NCBI GenBank assembly: GCA_963752345.1
Contig: CAVVYA010000002.1
Coordinates: 806,001 to 870,000 of the forward strand
Source of the DNA: CAVVYA01 sp963752345
Lineage (GTDB): Bacteria > Pseudomonadota > Alphaproteobacteria > SMXQ01
Direction: 5' to 3'
DNA length: 64,000 bases
Position 1 is the stretch's first letter; every line of letters begins with the position of its first letter. A model generated the notes under the pieces. It was not told the DNA's origin and searched no databases. It was given only the letters and a program-made list of their open reading frames with translations. The translations under genes and the position numbers were made by a program. Of this stretch, positions 28,805 through 37,884 are shown in pieces.

Positions 28805-29479
28805 TCAACGTCCGATCCTGACCCGCTCCAACTCGCAGGCGAACAGGAATTCGAGCCCCTCCGCATGGCGTTTGGCGGCCGCCATGTCGGCCCCCCATGT
28901 ATACACACCGTGGCCGCGGATCAAGTAGCCAACGATCCCGGCTTGGCCGTTCGCCGTGCCCAGCATCGGCGGATGGCGCCGCATATGGGCCCGCACCTGT
29001 CGCGACAGCGCGGTCATATCCTGGGAATTCTCGAAGATCGGCACGATGGCGGTCGTCTCATGGGTATCGTATCCATCGAACGCCTTGAGCAGCTCATAGC
29101 CCGTGAAAGCGATCTCGCGGCGCCGCGGGTCCACCATCGACAGCACGGTCGAGGCGATCGAATGACTATGCAGCACGGCGCCGATCGCCGGAAAATCCGC
29201 CAGCAGCTGAGCGTGGAGCAATGTCTCAGCCGAGGATCTCTTGCCGGCGCCGACGGCACGGCCGGCGAGATCCACCACCATGACGTCCTGCTCGCAGAGC
29301 TGGCCCTTGTGGCAGCCGGAGACGGTGACCGCGAAATGGGCCGCATCGAGCCGCGCCGAATAATTGCCCGCGGTCGCCGGCGCCCAGCCATGGGCATCGA
29401 GGAAGCGTCCGGCGTCGATGATGTCGCGGGCGCGGGCGGCAAAGAGGCCGGCATCGATGGCGGATTGGCCTGCGGCCAT
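28805..29479 (-). CDS. mtnB: Methylthioribulose-1-phosphate dehydratase
   Basis: A 224-residue class II aldolase-fold enzyme. It dehydrates 5-methylthioribulose-1-phosphate in methionine salvage. Zinc ligands are in AVLHSHSIAST and LIRGHGVYTWG. The GWAPATAGNYSARLD segment near residue 31 binds the phosphate. The start follows AAAGGA seven bases upstream. First gene of the mtnBDC operon. The isomerase mtnA, kinase mtnK and phosphorylase mtnP are not in the window. The frame is intact. Confidence 0.92.
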   Translation of the reverse strand: MAAGQSAIDAGLFAARARDIIDAGRFLDAHGWAPATAGNYSARLDAAHFAVTVSGCHKGQLCEQDVMVVDLAGRAVGAGKRSSAETLLHAQLLADFPAIGAVLHSHSIASTVLSMVDPRRREIAFTGYELLKAFDGYDTHETTAIVPIFENSQDMTALSRQVRAHMRRHPPMLGTANGQAGIVGYLIRGHGVYTWGADMAAAKRHAEGLEFLFACELERVRIGR

Positions 29480-29558
29480 GGCGCGTCCTTTCGAATCAGG
29501 GCGCGCTGTGTTTACCCGCTCCGCCGCGGAAACTCAATATGAGTGAAGAACCGCGCGC

Positions 29559-30909
29559 TCAGGCGGCAACGTAGCCGCGCACGGAATCGAGCTTGGCGCC
29601 GGTCAGATTGGCGCCGGCGAGATTGGCACCCTTGAGATTGGCCTGCCGTAGATCGGCGCCGCGCAGATCCGCGTCGCGCAGGTCCGCCTCGGAGAGATCC
29701 GCCCGGCTCAGCCGGCCGTCGCGCAGCACCGCGCTGGCGAGGTTGGCACGGATCAGCTTGGCGCCTTCGAGGTTGACCGGATAGCTGTGCTGCTGCGCGG
29801 CGCCAACCTTCTCGATGGGGCCGAGATTGGCGCCCGCGAGGTTGGTTTCGATCAGGGCCGCGCGGTGGAGATTTGTGCCGCGCAGATCCGCGCGCGTCAG
29901 ATTGGCGCCGCTCAAATCGCTATAGGACATGGCGGCCATGGCGAGTTCGGCCTGGGTCAGGTCGGCGCCCTGCAACACGCAGCGCTCCATCACCGCCGCC
30001 GCGAGATTGGCGGCCCGCAGCATCTGGCCGCTCAAATCGGTGTCGGAGAAATCGGCGCGCGCGCCCTCGTGGCTCGATGAAATCACCCATTTGGCGTGCT
30101 GCGGTGAGCATCAGGCCGATGCTGTCGTTGCTGGCGACCGGCTGCGCGCTCATCGCCATGCGCAGGGTTTCCATGCCCCGCGCATCGGAATCGACGATCG
30201 CGCCGCGCAGGTCGGCGCTCTTGAAATTGGCGCCGTCGAGCTTGACCTTGCTGAGCACCGCCCCGGTCATCGTGCTGCCGGCCAGATTGGCGTTGGACAG
30301 GTCGGCGTTCTCGAACAGCGTACCGATCAGGATGCAGTTGCGCAGATCGGCATGCTTCAGATCGGTGTTGCGCATGATCGCGTCGGTCAGGTCGGCGTTG
30401 AGCAACATGGAATCCGACAGCATCGCGCCGGTCAGATCGGCGCGGCGCGCGACGATGGCGCTCAGCTCGGACGACATCTTCTCCATGTTGACGACGCTCA
30501 TTCCGTCCTTGGTCGCATAGCGGGCGAGCGCGGCCTGGCGCAGGTCGGCGTCGACCATCTTGGCTTCGGTGAGGTCGGCGCCGCGCAGGCAGGCGCCGCG
30601 CAGGTCGGCGCGGGTCAGGTCCGCTCGGAACAGAGTGGCGACGCGCAAATCGGCGCCGAACAGGTTGGCGGCGCTGAGGTTGGTTTCGGACAGCCGCGCT
30701 TGCTTGAGCAACGCACCGGTCAGGTCCGCCTGCGACAGATTGCGCTGCCGCAGATCGAGGCCGCTCAAATCGTGGAATTTCAATTGGGCGCGCCGGCCGT
30801 TGTTCTGCCCGGCCAGGAACCGTTCGTGCTGCTGCAGCACGCGGTCGAGTTCCAGTTGACCCAGCCGGGTCCAATTGTTGGCAGTGTGGCTGTCCGGCTG
30901 ATCCGTCAT
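29559..30909 (-). CDS. Pentapeptide-repeat protein (one frame break)
   Basis: About 450 residues built almost entirely from A(D/N)LxxA pentapeptides (for example LRGACLRGADLTEAKMVDAD), predicted to form a right-handed beta-helix. A short N-terminal helix (LGQLELDRVLQQHERFLAGQ) precedes the first repeat block. A non-repeat stretch near residues 265-285 separates two blocks. Reading changes frame near 30080, just before SSSHEGARADFSDTDLSG, where the second block begins. No signal peptide or membrane segment is present, so it is likely cytosolic. Functions of such proteins vary (DNA mimicry, scaffolding); none can be assigned here. Start 30909 has only a weak ribosome site. Confidence 0.82.
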
Positions 30910-31164
30910 CGACAACTCACGGCAAAGGGCGCCCCTGCCCGCGTGGGCAGCGTTCAAAAAAGTTAAGCACTACAAAGCTTAAGGCATGGTTAATTGGTCC
31001 TTGCCGGCAAGCCCAGCCTTGCCATAATGGCGCCCAATTCCAAGCTATAATGAGCGTTGCCCGGACGGATCGACCAAGCTACGGATCCCGAGGGGTTGGC
31101 CCGGCGGGTCGATCCGGGGAGACGGTCGCGGAGCCTTGTGCGCCCGGCATTGTGGGAGGTTCGA

Positions 31165-31621
31165 ATGGTAATGCGTACAGGTTGGCCGATTGGCGCTGGG
31201 CGCCGCCGGCTTGATGGCGCTCAGCGCCGTAGCCGTGATCTCGGCCCCCGCCCCGGCGCACGCCGACAGCTTCGCCTTCGGCTACAGCAGCGGCCATTAC
31301 CCGCGGCATTATCATCACCCGCGGCACTATCATCGCCATCGTGGTTATAACGCGCGCTATGTCTATGTCGCGCCGCCGCCGGTCTACTATTATCCGCCGC
31401 CGCCGCGCGTGGTCTATGCCCCGGCGCCACCGCCGGTCTATTACGCGCCGCCTCCGGCCGTGGTGTATCAGCAGCCGCAGACCCTGCCCGGCGGCCCCTT
31501 GCAGGCCGCGCAGAACTATTGCCGCGAATACCAGAGCACGACGATCGTAAACAATCAGCAGGTGCAGTCCTTCGGCACCGCCTGCCTGCAGCCTGACGGC
31601 TCGTGGCGGATCGTGCGCTGA
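31165..31621 (+). CDS. Secreted 17-kDa-surface-antigen-like protein rich in Pro, Tyr and His
   Basis: About 151 residues. A signal peptide (LALGAAGLMALSAVAVISAP, ending AHA-DSF) leads into a His/Tyr/Pro-rich spacer (HYPRHYHHPRHYHRHR, then repeated PPPVYY) and a compact C-terminal domain, NYCREYQSTTIVNNQQVQSF-GTACLQPDGSWRIVR. The C-terminal domain has the two cysteines and GSW motif of alphaproteobacterial surface antigens. GGGAGG precedes ATG 31165, but the reading frame shifts by one base near 31180, so MVMRT must be joined to VGRLALG. Otherwise translation would need the TTG at 31190. A strong terminator follows. Confidence 0.8.
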
Positions 31622-31656
31622 GACCGCATCACCTCTTTTCGCTATCGCTCCACCGC

Positions 31657-31686
31657 AGCCCCGGTCATTCGACCGGGGCTTTTTTT
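31657..31686 (+). terminator. Rho-independent terminator of the surface-antigen gene
   Basis: A perfect ten-base stem (AGCCCCGGTC / GACCGGGGCT) with an ATTC tetraloop, followed by seven T. It starts 36 bases after the stop codon. Confidence 0.93.
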
Positions 31687-31693
31687 GTCCGCT

Positions 31694-32354
31694 TCAATTG
31701 CCGCTCTGCACCGCGATATTGACGGCGAGCGCGATCAGGACCGCGTTATAGAAGAACGCCACCGTACTGTGAGCCCAGGTTACCCTGCGCATCGCCGGTG
31801 CTGGTGACGTCCACATCGGACACCTGAGCGGTCGCGCCGACGACAAACGAATGATAGATGAAATCCCACGCCGTCGGCTCGGCGGTTGCGGGGAATTTCA
31901 ACCCGCCCGCATCGTGCCCGTTCTTGCCGTTCGCCTTTAGGTAATAGAGGTGGCCATAGCGGTAGGCCATCATCAGATGCAGGGTGAACCAGCCCAGCGG
32001 CACGCTGGCGATCGATAGTCCCAGCAGCATCCACGCGGCCTTCTTTTCCTGCCCGACGATGCCGAACAAGGAGACGAGGCTGAAACCGATCATGGCCAGG
32101 GTGATCAGCACGATCAGAGTGCCGCCTTCGTCCTCCATGGCCGAGCGCTTGCGCATTTCGGCAATCGTGATGCGGTTGGCCAGCAAAGCCATCGATGTCA
32201 GATAGGCGAGATAGAACACGTCGCCGGCGAGCACCAGGCGCAATTGGCGATCGAGAGGCCAGGTGGCGGCCCACACGACGATCCCGGACAGGGCGGACAG
32301 ATAGAACCGGCTGTGATGGCGCCAGTGGTTCCGCGTGGCTCTGGTCAGCGCCAT
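31694..32354 (-). CDS. DUF1345-family membrane protein (C-terminal frame break)
   Basis: About 219 residues with five or six hydrophobic segments: SALSGIVVWAATWPL, LVLAGDVFYLAYLTSMALLA, GTLIVLITLAMIGFSLVSLF and WMLLGLSIASVPLGWFTLH. The loop MMAYRYGHLYY and the end TAWDFIYHSFVVGATAQVSD are hallmarks of DUF1345. As read it stops at 31746, but one base too many near 31797 explains this. The other frame gives AMRRVTWAHSTVAFFYNAVL and ends at TGA 31694, completing the last helix. Function unknown, inner membrane. Confidence 0.85.
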
Positions 32355-32569
32355 GTTTTCTGCTTCCCTCGCTGATGTCTCGACGGCACCCTCCCACGAA
32401 CGCCACCCTGTCCCGAACGTTCCGCCTGTCCCGCCGTCCGCGGTGGCCGCGAATCCCTTCAAACGGAGGCCGCCTTCCGTGTATAGAAGACGGCGGGCGC
32501 GCCGTCCCGGCGCCGCCCCCCAGATTCACTGGTTACCAGCGCGAGTACCATAAGCCGGAAGGAAGCGTC

Positions 32570-34301
32570 GTGACACAGGGCTACGATTACATCATCATTG
32601 GTGCCGGCTCCGCCGGCTGCGTCCTGGCCAACCGCCTGAGCGAGGATCCGAGCGCCCGCGTGCTGCTGCTCGAGGCCGGCGGGCGCGACCTCAATCCGCT
32701 CATCCATGTCCCCCTCGGCCTCGGCAAGATGCACGAATACCGGTTGCACGACTGGGGCTACAACACCGAGCCCGATCCCAATCTCAACGGCCGCCACATC
32801 GAGGCCATGCGCGGCAAGGTGCTCGGCGGCTCGTCGTCGATCAACGTCATGGCCTACACCCGCGGCAACGCCGGCGATTACGACCGCTGGGCGCGGAACG
32901 GCGCCCACGGCTGGTCCTATGCCGACGTGCTGCCCTACTTCAAGCGCTGCGAAACCTGGAAGTGGCGGCGAGAACGCCTATCGCGGCGGCTCGGGCCCCC
33001 TGCACACCGAATATGCCCGGACCCAGGACCCGCTGTTCAGCGCCTGGATCGAGGCCGGCAAGGCGGCCGGCTACAAATATCAGGAGGACTACAACGCGGC
33101 CGACCAGGAAGGCTTCAGCCGCAGCCAATACACCATCAAGAACGGCCGGCGCTGCTCGTCCGCCGTCGCCTTCCTGCGCCCGGCGCTCAAGCGCCCCAAC
33201 CTCACCGTGGTCACCGGCGCGCTGACCACCCGCATCCTGTTCCAGGGCACGCGGGCGAAGTCGGTCGAATACCTCAAGGACGGCAAACTGATCCATGTGG
33301 CGGCGGAGCGCGAGATCATCGTCTCCGGCGGCACCTTCAACACGCCGCAAATTCTCATGCTGTCGGGCATCGGCCCGGCCGAGCATCTCCGGTCGGTCGG
33401 CATCCAGCCGCTGATGGATTTGCCGGTCGGTCACAATCTGCAGGATCACCTGGCGACGCTGATCTTCTGGATGCGCAACACCGGCAGCCTGTTCCGCGAC
33501 AACATGCGGTTCGACCGCATGGCGACCAACATGGTCCGCGCCTATCTGTTCGGCACCGGGCCGGCGACCATGGTGCCCGGCGGCATGCACGCCTTCATCA
33601 AGACGCGGCCCGAGCTGGCGGTGCCCGACATCGAATTCATGTTCCGCGGCCTGCCTGCCCACGCCCATCTGTGGTTCCCGGGCATCAAGCCGATGTACAC
33701 CGACGGCTACGGCATCCGCCCGACGCTGCTCCATCCGGAAAGCCGCGGCACGGTGAGCCTGCGCTCGGCGAACCCGCAGGACCCGGTGCGCATCACCTAC
33801 AACTTCTTCACCGCGCCGAACGACCTGCCGACCTTGCGCCAGGGCTTCAAGCTCGGCCGCGAGCTCGGCTACCGGCCGGAGATGAACGCGTTCCGCGGCA
33901 AGGAAACCTCGCCCGGCCTCGACACGGTCAAGACCGACGACGAGATCGACGCCTTCATCAAGCACAATGCCACGACCGCGCATCACCCATCGAGCACTTG
34001 CGCCATCGGCTCCGTGGTCGATCCCGAGCTGCGCGTGCACGGGATCGAAGGCCTGCGCGTGGTCGACGCCTCGGTCATGCCGGATCTCGTCTCGGCGCAC
34101 ATCAACGCCTGCGTGCTGATGATGGCGGAGCGCGCCTCAGACCTGATCCGCGGCAAGCAACTGCTGCAGCCGGCGAGGCGGCGGCGGGAGAGAGGCGGCC
34201 GCTGCGGTAACGGCCGAGCGGTCAGCGCGCCCGGGATAGAGCTGCCTACGCCGGCGGCACCTTGCGCGGCTTGCGGTCGTCGCCGATGGCGACGAAGGTG
34301 A
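32570..34301 (+). pseudogene. GMC-family FAD oxidoreductase (choline/alcohol dehydrogenase type), one frame break
   Basis: A GMC flavoenzyme. The FAD motif YIIIGAGSAGCVLANRL follows GTG 32570, which has GGAAGGAAG before it. VLGGSSSINVMAYTRGNAGD is GMC signature 1, SGGTFNTPQILMLSGIGP is signature 2 and the catalytic region is HHPSSTCAIG with HINACVL. One extra base near 32961 (after CETWK) moves the reading to the next frame, where GGENAYRGGSGPLHTEY follows perfectly. Read past the normal end (LIRGK), the frame runs to 34301 into the thioesterase gene; the other frame ends at 34210, which may indicate a second break. Members oxidise alcohols, often with long side chains. Confidence 0.82.
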
Positions 34302-34644
34302 ACACGCCCTCGGTCACCTTGAGCTCGTCGCCGCCGCGCCCGCGCCGCACCCAGCTTTCCACCTTGATGGTGATCGAGGTGTTGCCGATCTTGGTGACCT
34401 CGCCGTAGCAGCTCACTTCGTCGCCGACGAACACCGGATGGTGGAAGCTCATGGTGGCGATGGCGACGGTGGCGACGCGGCCATGGGCGCGCCGGGTCGC
34501 GATCATGCCGCCGGCCATGTCCATCTGCGACAGCACCCAGCCGCCGAAGATGTCGCCGTTGGGATTGGTGTCGGCCGGCATGGCCACCGTGCGGATGGCG
34601 AGTTCGCCCTTTGGACCGTTGTCTGACGCTGCTGAGCCACTCAC
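34246..34644 (-). CDS. Acyl-CoA thioesterase, YciA-like hotdog protein
   Basis: A 132-residue single hotdog domain hydrolysing acyl-CoA esters. The catalytic region is DTNPNGDIFGGWVLSQMDMAG, followed by VATVAIATMSFHHPVFVGDEV, as in YciA. The start is taken as GTG 34644, six bases after GGGAGG; upstream in-frame codons include another GTG and no ATG. The 3' end overlaps the extended frame of the GMC gene, which is convergent. The frame is intact. Confidence 0.9.
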   Translation of the reverse strand: MSGSAASDNGPKGELAIRTVAMPADTNPNGDIFGGWVLSQMDMAGGMIATRRAHGRVATVAIATMSFHHPVFVGDEVSCYGEVTKIGNTSITIKVESWVRRGRGGDELKVTEGVFTFVAIGDDRKPRKVPPA

Positions 34645-34966
34645 CACGCACCTCCCTGCCACGATCGCGCCGCCGAAAAATCCATGCCGGCGGCGGCACT
34701 ATAACCAACTTTTCCGGTCCATTGCCGCTGCAAACCGCAACCGGCCCATCTGTCCCGGAAACCATTCGAACCGACCCACGTTCCGCCGGCAAGGCCCCTG
34801 GGGCGATAGCGCGGTTGACTTCGCGCCGGCCATGCAGGCAGCCTCGGGCTCGCCTGTATTTCGTTCGCGCCTTCCGCTTGCCCCATCACGGTCCCGCAGC
34901 CTGCGGTCGCCGTTCCCCGTACCGTAGCTCAGCGTCACGTACCGCCCAACAGACATGGAGAGGGTC
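34645..34966. other. Intergenic stretch without a recognisable gene
   Basis: This is 322 bases between the divergent thioesterase gene (minus) and the membrane-protein/protease pair (plus). Open frames here are short and without ribosome sites. Promoters for both directions are expected, but no convincing elements were found. No hairpin with a T-run is visible. Confidence 0.45.
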
Positions 34967-35383
34967 ATGAACTGGCTTGCAGGTCGCTACGTCACGCCAC
35001 GGCCCCGCGGTGGCGCGGCATTCGCGGGCGGCAAAACGCCATCCGGTCCGCTCGAGCGCATCGTCAAATATATTCCGGCCGAAGTCGTCGCCATCTACAC
35101 GGCGGTCGTCGGCGTGCTCGCCAGCGTCGGCAACGTGCCGCGCAACGCGGTCCTCGTCCTGGCGGCGGCCGGACTGGCCGCGGTCGTCGCGCTCGCGTTG
35201 AAGGCGCCGGACGCCGCGGTGCGCCGCGCCCACCTCATCGTCTCGCCCCTGGCCTTCCTCGCCTGGGCCTATCCGGTGTCGGCGCCATTCCTGGGCGACT
35301 GGTTCATCGGCTACGTCAGCGCCGTGGCGCAAGGCGTCATACTGCTGCTCGGCCTCGTCATAGACCCCGAGGAAGGCGCGTAG
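34967..35383 (+). CDS. Small membrane protein paired with a protease
   Basis: A 138-residue protein. After a basic N-terminus comes PLERIVKYIPAEVVAIYTAV, then hydrophobic segments VVGVLASVGNV, AVLVLAAAGLAAVVALAL, LIVSPLAFLAWAYPV and YVSAVAQGVILLLGLVI, so about four membrane passes, and a short acidic tail. GGAGAGGG precedes ATG 34967. I recognise no named family; a KYIPAE-type opening recurs in small membrane proteins of unknown function. It ends 15 bases before a serine-protease-like gene, so the two are co-transcribed and probably act together at the membrane (inference). The frame is intact. Confidence 0.7.
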   Translation: MNWLAGRYVTPRPRGGAAFAGGKTPSGPLERIVKYIPAEVVAIYTAVVGVLASVGNVPRNAVLVLAAAGLAAVVALALKAPDAAVRRAHLIVSPLAFLAWAYPVSAPFLGDWFIGYVSAVAQGVILLLGLVIDPEEGA

Positions 35384-35398
35384 TAGCGGGAGGCGGCC

Positions 35399-36496
35399 AT
35401 GCACGCGCTGCGACCGATCGCGCTCGAGCTGCCGGACATGAATTGGCTGATCGACCGCGCGATGGAGGTGCCGATCACGCAGGCGATCGTGCTCGACCTC
35501 AATCCGCTCTGGATGCTGGCGCAGCGGCTCGAGCAGGCCGGCCTCAATCCCGAAGCTGTCCCTCTGTTCTTCCGCGGCGGCAATGTGGCATCGCTCGCCA
35601 TCCTCTCGCCAGCCAGCATGGCCGGCGTGCCCTTCGACCTCGGCCGGCGCTATGGCGTGGTCGGCGAGATCGCCGAACGCCTGTTCGGACGCGATCCGAA
35701 GGACTTCCAGCCTTTTATAGCGCGCATCGTGACGCGGCCGCCCGGCCGCCGCGAGGACGAGTTGGAGATGCGCCGGTATCTCGGCGGGCTCGCCCGCGAG
35801 ACGCCGTTCCCCACCGTCGTCGAGGCGCGCGCCCTGCCGCAACCCCTGGTCAATCCCGGCGACCGCTGCCACGCGCCGGCGCCGGGCACCATTGGCGGTT
35901 TTGTGCGCGACCAGGCCACCGGCCGCATCTACGGCGTGACCTGCGGCCATGTCGCGGCGGCGAATGTCCAGGTGATCGCCCATGGCAATGTGATCGGCCG
36001 GGCGGTCTATTCTCGGGACCCCTTCGCGGCCGCTGCGGGCGGCGCCAAAGTCGCGCTCTGCCGGCCGGGCGCGACGGGCGTGGCGCGGCTCGACATGGCG
36101 CTGATCGACCTCGCCGTGCCGCCCGGCGCCAACGTTGTTACCACGCGCGGCGCCCTGGTGCAGCGCGGCGACCCGATCGACATGCACGTGCGCGGCAAGA
36201 TCCAGCCCTACGAGGTCGGCGGCGCGGTGCTCACCAGCAGCATCAAGGGCGCCTGCTTCGACCGGCTGTTCGAGGTCGTGCCGCGCCCGAGCAACTGGAT
36301 GACGCCGCTGCTCAACCTCGCCGCCACCACCATGCCGGCGCCCGGCGATTCCGGCGCCTGGATCGTGCGCTCCGGTACCACCGACTGGTGCGGCATGCTG
36401 ATCGCCGGCGAGCCCACCATGGGCTACGCGCTGGAAAGCGACGACCTGCTGCTGGAGGCCAGCGGCGCCTTCGGCCTCTCTCTCGTCATCGCGTGA
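35399..36496 (+). CDS. Chymotrypsin-fold serine protease-like protein with N-terminal extension
   Basis: A 365-residue protein. Residues 1-150 are an unrecognised N-terminal region (ELPDMNWLIDRAMEVPITQA, FDLGRRYGVVGEIAERLFGR). From about 160 a trypsin-like fold shows the triad: His184 in GVTCGHVAAA, Asp232 in VARLDMALIDL and Ser318 in MPAPGDSGAWIV. There is no signal peptide, so it is probably cytoplasmic or held by the partner membrane protein encoded 15 bases upstream. GGGAGG precedes the ATG. Cytosolic trypsin-fold proteins of this layout occur as effectors in some bacterial conflict systems. That role is only a hypothesis here. The frame is intact. Confidence 0.75.
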   Translation: MHALRPIALELPDMNWLIDRAMEVPITQAIVLDLNPLWMLAQRLEQAGLNPEAVPLFFRGGNVASLAILSPASMAGVPFDLGRRYGVVGEIAERLFGRDPKDFQPFIARIVTRPPGRREDELEMRRYLGGLARETPFPTVVEARALPQPLVNPGDRCHAPAPGTIGGFVRDQATGRIYGVTCGHVAAANVQVIAHGNVIGRAVYSRDPFAAAAGGAKVALCRPGATGVARLDMALIDLAVPPGANVVTTRGALVQRGDPIDMHVRGKIQPYEVGGAVLTSSIKGACFDRLFEVVPRPSNWMTPLLNLAATTMPAPGDSGAWIVRSGTTDWCGMLIAGEPTMGYALESDDLLLEASGAFGLSLVIA

Positions 36497-36498
36497 GG

Positions 36499-36542
36499 CC
36501 GCTTCGAAGCCGACCGGCGACGCCCGATCGGCTTCGAAGCGG
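36499..36542. repeat. Long inverted repeat between convergent genes
   Basis: Fifteen-base arms CCGCTTCGAAGCCGA and TCGGCTTCGAAGCGG are perfect complements around a 14-base loop. Each arm contains the self-palindrome GCTTCGAAGC, so each can also fold or pair alone. It begins three bases after the protease stop codon. There is no T-run, so it is not a standard terminator, but it may act as a Rho-assisted terminator or mRNA-stabilising hairpin. Confidence 0.75.
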
Positions 36543-36576
36543 ATACCTCAGCCGGCCAAGATGACCGGACCATCGG

Positions 36577-37749
36577 TCAATAAATGTTGGCGACCGGATG
36601 CCCGAGCGCCATCGCGCCGGCATAGTGGGCCTGGGGTCCCGCCTGCAGCGGATGGTAGCGCGCGCCCTGGACGTCGCGGAAGCGGCGCTCCAGCCCGGCG
36701 CGGCGGTAGAAGCCCGCGCCGCCGGCCAGTTCCATCGCCAGTTCGACCGTCTTGATCGCGCTGTCGGCGACGAGAGAACGTCCGATCATCATGTCGTTGA
36801 CGGTTTCGGCCGAGGGCGCGTTGCGCTCGACCACCTCGACCATCCAGCGGTGCGCCAGACGGGCGGCGCGCAGAGAAGTTTCCATGCGCCCGGCCAGATC
36901 GAAGATGTAGCCGGTCGGCGGCTTCTTCTTGGCGAGCTCCACGGCGATATCGCGGGCGCTTTCCGCCACGCCGAGATAAACGGCATAGATCAACGGGAAG
37001 GCGACCGTGGCAATGACCTGGAAGACCGGATGCCATTCTCCCGCCTTGCGCGAAAAGCTCACCGCTTTGTCGGGCACGAACAGCCCGTCGATCACCACGT
37101 CATGGGACCCGGTGCCGCGCATGCCGAGCGCGTGCCAGGTCTCGACCACCTTCACTTCGGGCGCTTTCATCGGCGCCGCGAAATGAATGACCGACGACGC
37201 GCCGTCCTCGGATTGTGCGATGGCGCCGGTCATCAGGAGATCGCCGGCCTGGGCGCCGGAGGTGAAAACCTTGCGCGCGTCCACCCGCCAGCCGCCGTCG
37301 ACCTTGGCCGCCTTGCCGGAACCGCCGATCCAGTCCGACCCGCCGCTCGACAGCAGGATCAGGCGTTCGGCGGCAATGCGTTTCAGCAAGGGCTCGACCG
37401 CCGCCACCTTCTGGTAGCGCCAGCGCCATGCCGGAATTGCGACCTGATGCGTGTGCATGGCGAACGCGAGCGCGGTCGAGCCGCAGGCATGTGCCAGAAT
37501 GCGCAACATGTCCGCCAGTTCGGAAACCGTCGCATCGCCACCGCCCAGGTCCCCTGGCACGCCGGCCTCGACAAGCCCGGCCTCCTTCAGGACGCCGTAG
37601 TTCTGCGCGACGAAGGTATCGTTCTCGTCGATCTGAGAGGCCCGCTCGGACAGGATGGGGAGAAGAGCGCGGGCCGCCTCGACGGCGTTGCGCGGGGCGA
37701 TACCGGACACCGGGGATGCCTTCGGAAGAGTATTCTGACCGCTGATCAT
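36577..37749 (-). CDS. Acyl-CoA dehydrogenase family protein
   Basis: A 390-residue flavoprotein of the acyl-CoA dehydrogenase superfamily. Segments: GVLKEAGLVEAGVPGDLGGG, ILAHACGSTALAFAMHTHQ, a middle beta domain (VDARKVFTSGAQAGDLLMT), WHALGMRGTGSHDVVIDGLF and a C-terminal helical domain with LAMELAGGAGFYRRAGLERR. The pattern resembles the DszC/hydroxylase-like branch, which uses reduced flavin, rather than fatty-acid oxidation. The gene is divergent from an HxlR regulator, which likely controls it. The frame is intact. Confidence 0.88.
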   Translation of the reverse strand: MISGQNTLPKASPVSGIAPRNAVEAARALLPILSERASQIDENDTFVAQNYGVLKEAGLVEAGVPGDLGGGDATVSELADMLRILAHACGSTALAFAMHTHQVAIPAWRWRYQKVAAVEPLLKRIAAERLILLSSGGSDWIGGSGKAAKVDGGWRVDARKVFTSGAQAGDLLMTGAIAQSEDGASSVIHFAAPMKAPEVKVVETWHALGMRGTGSHDVVIDGLFVPDKAVSFSRKAGEWHPVFQVIATVAFPLIYAVYLGVAESARDIAVELAKKKPPTGYIFDLAGRMETSLRAARLAHRWMVEVVERNAPSAETVNDMMIGRSLVADSAIKTVELAMELAGGAGFYRRAGLERRFRDVQGARYHPLQAGPQAHYAGAMALGHPVANIY

Positions 37750-37884
37750 GACTTTTCCTCCTTTTGGAAAATGGCAGGGTCGCGCCCCAGGCCCAAGGTG
37801 TCCAGTTCACGAACTGTAGCGTCTGCGGTATCCTCTCCCGGCTCAGGCTCGTATCGGAACTTCACAATAACCAGGGTAAATTCC

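Noticed and set aside
32570..34301. Programmed frameshift in the GMC oxidoreductase
   Set aside because: There is no slippery heptamer or downstream hairpin at 32961, and similar breaks occur in many unrelated genes here, so a sequencing indel is the simpler explanation.
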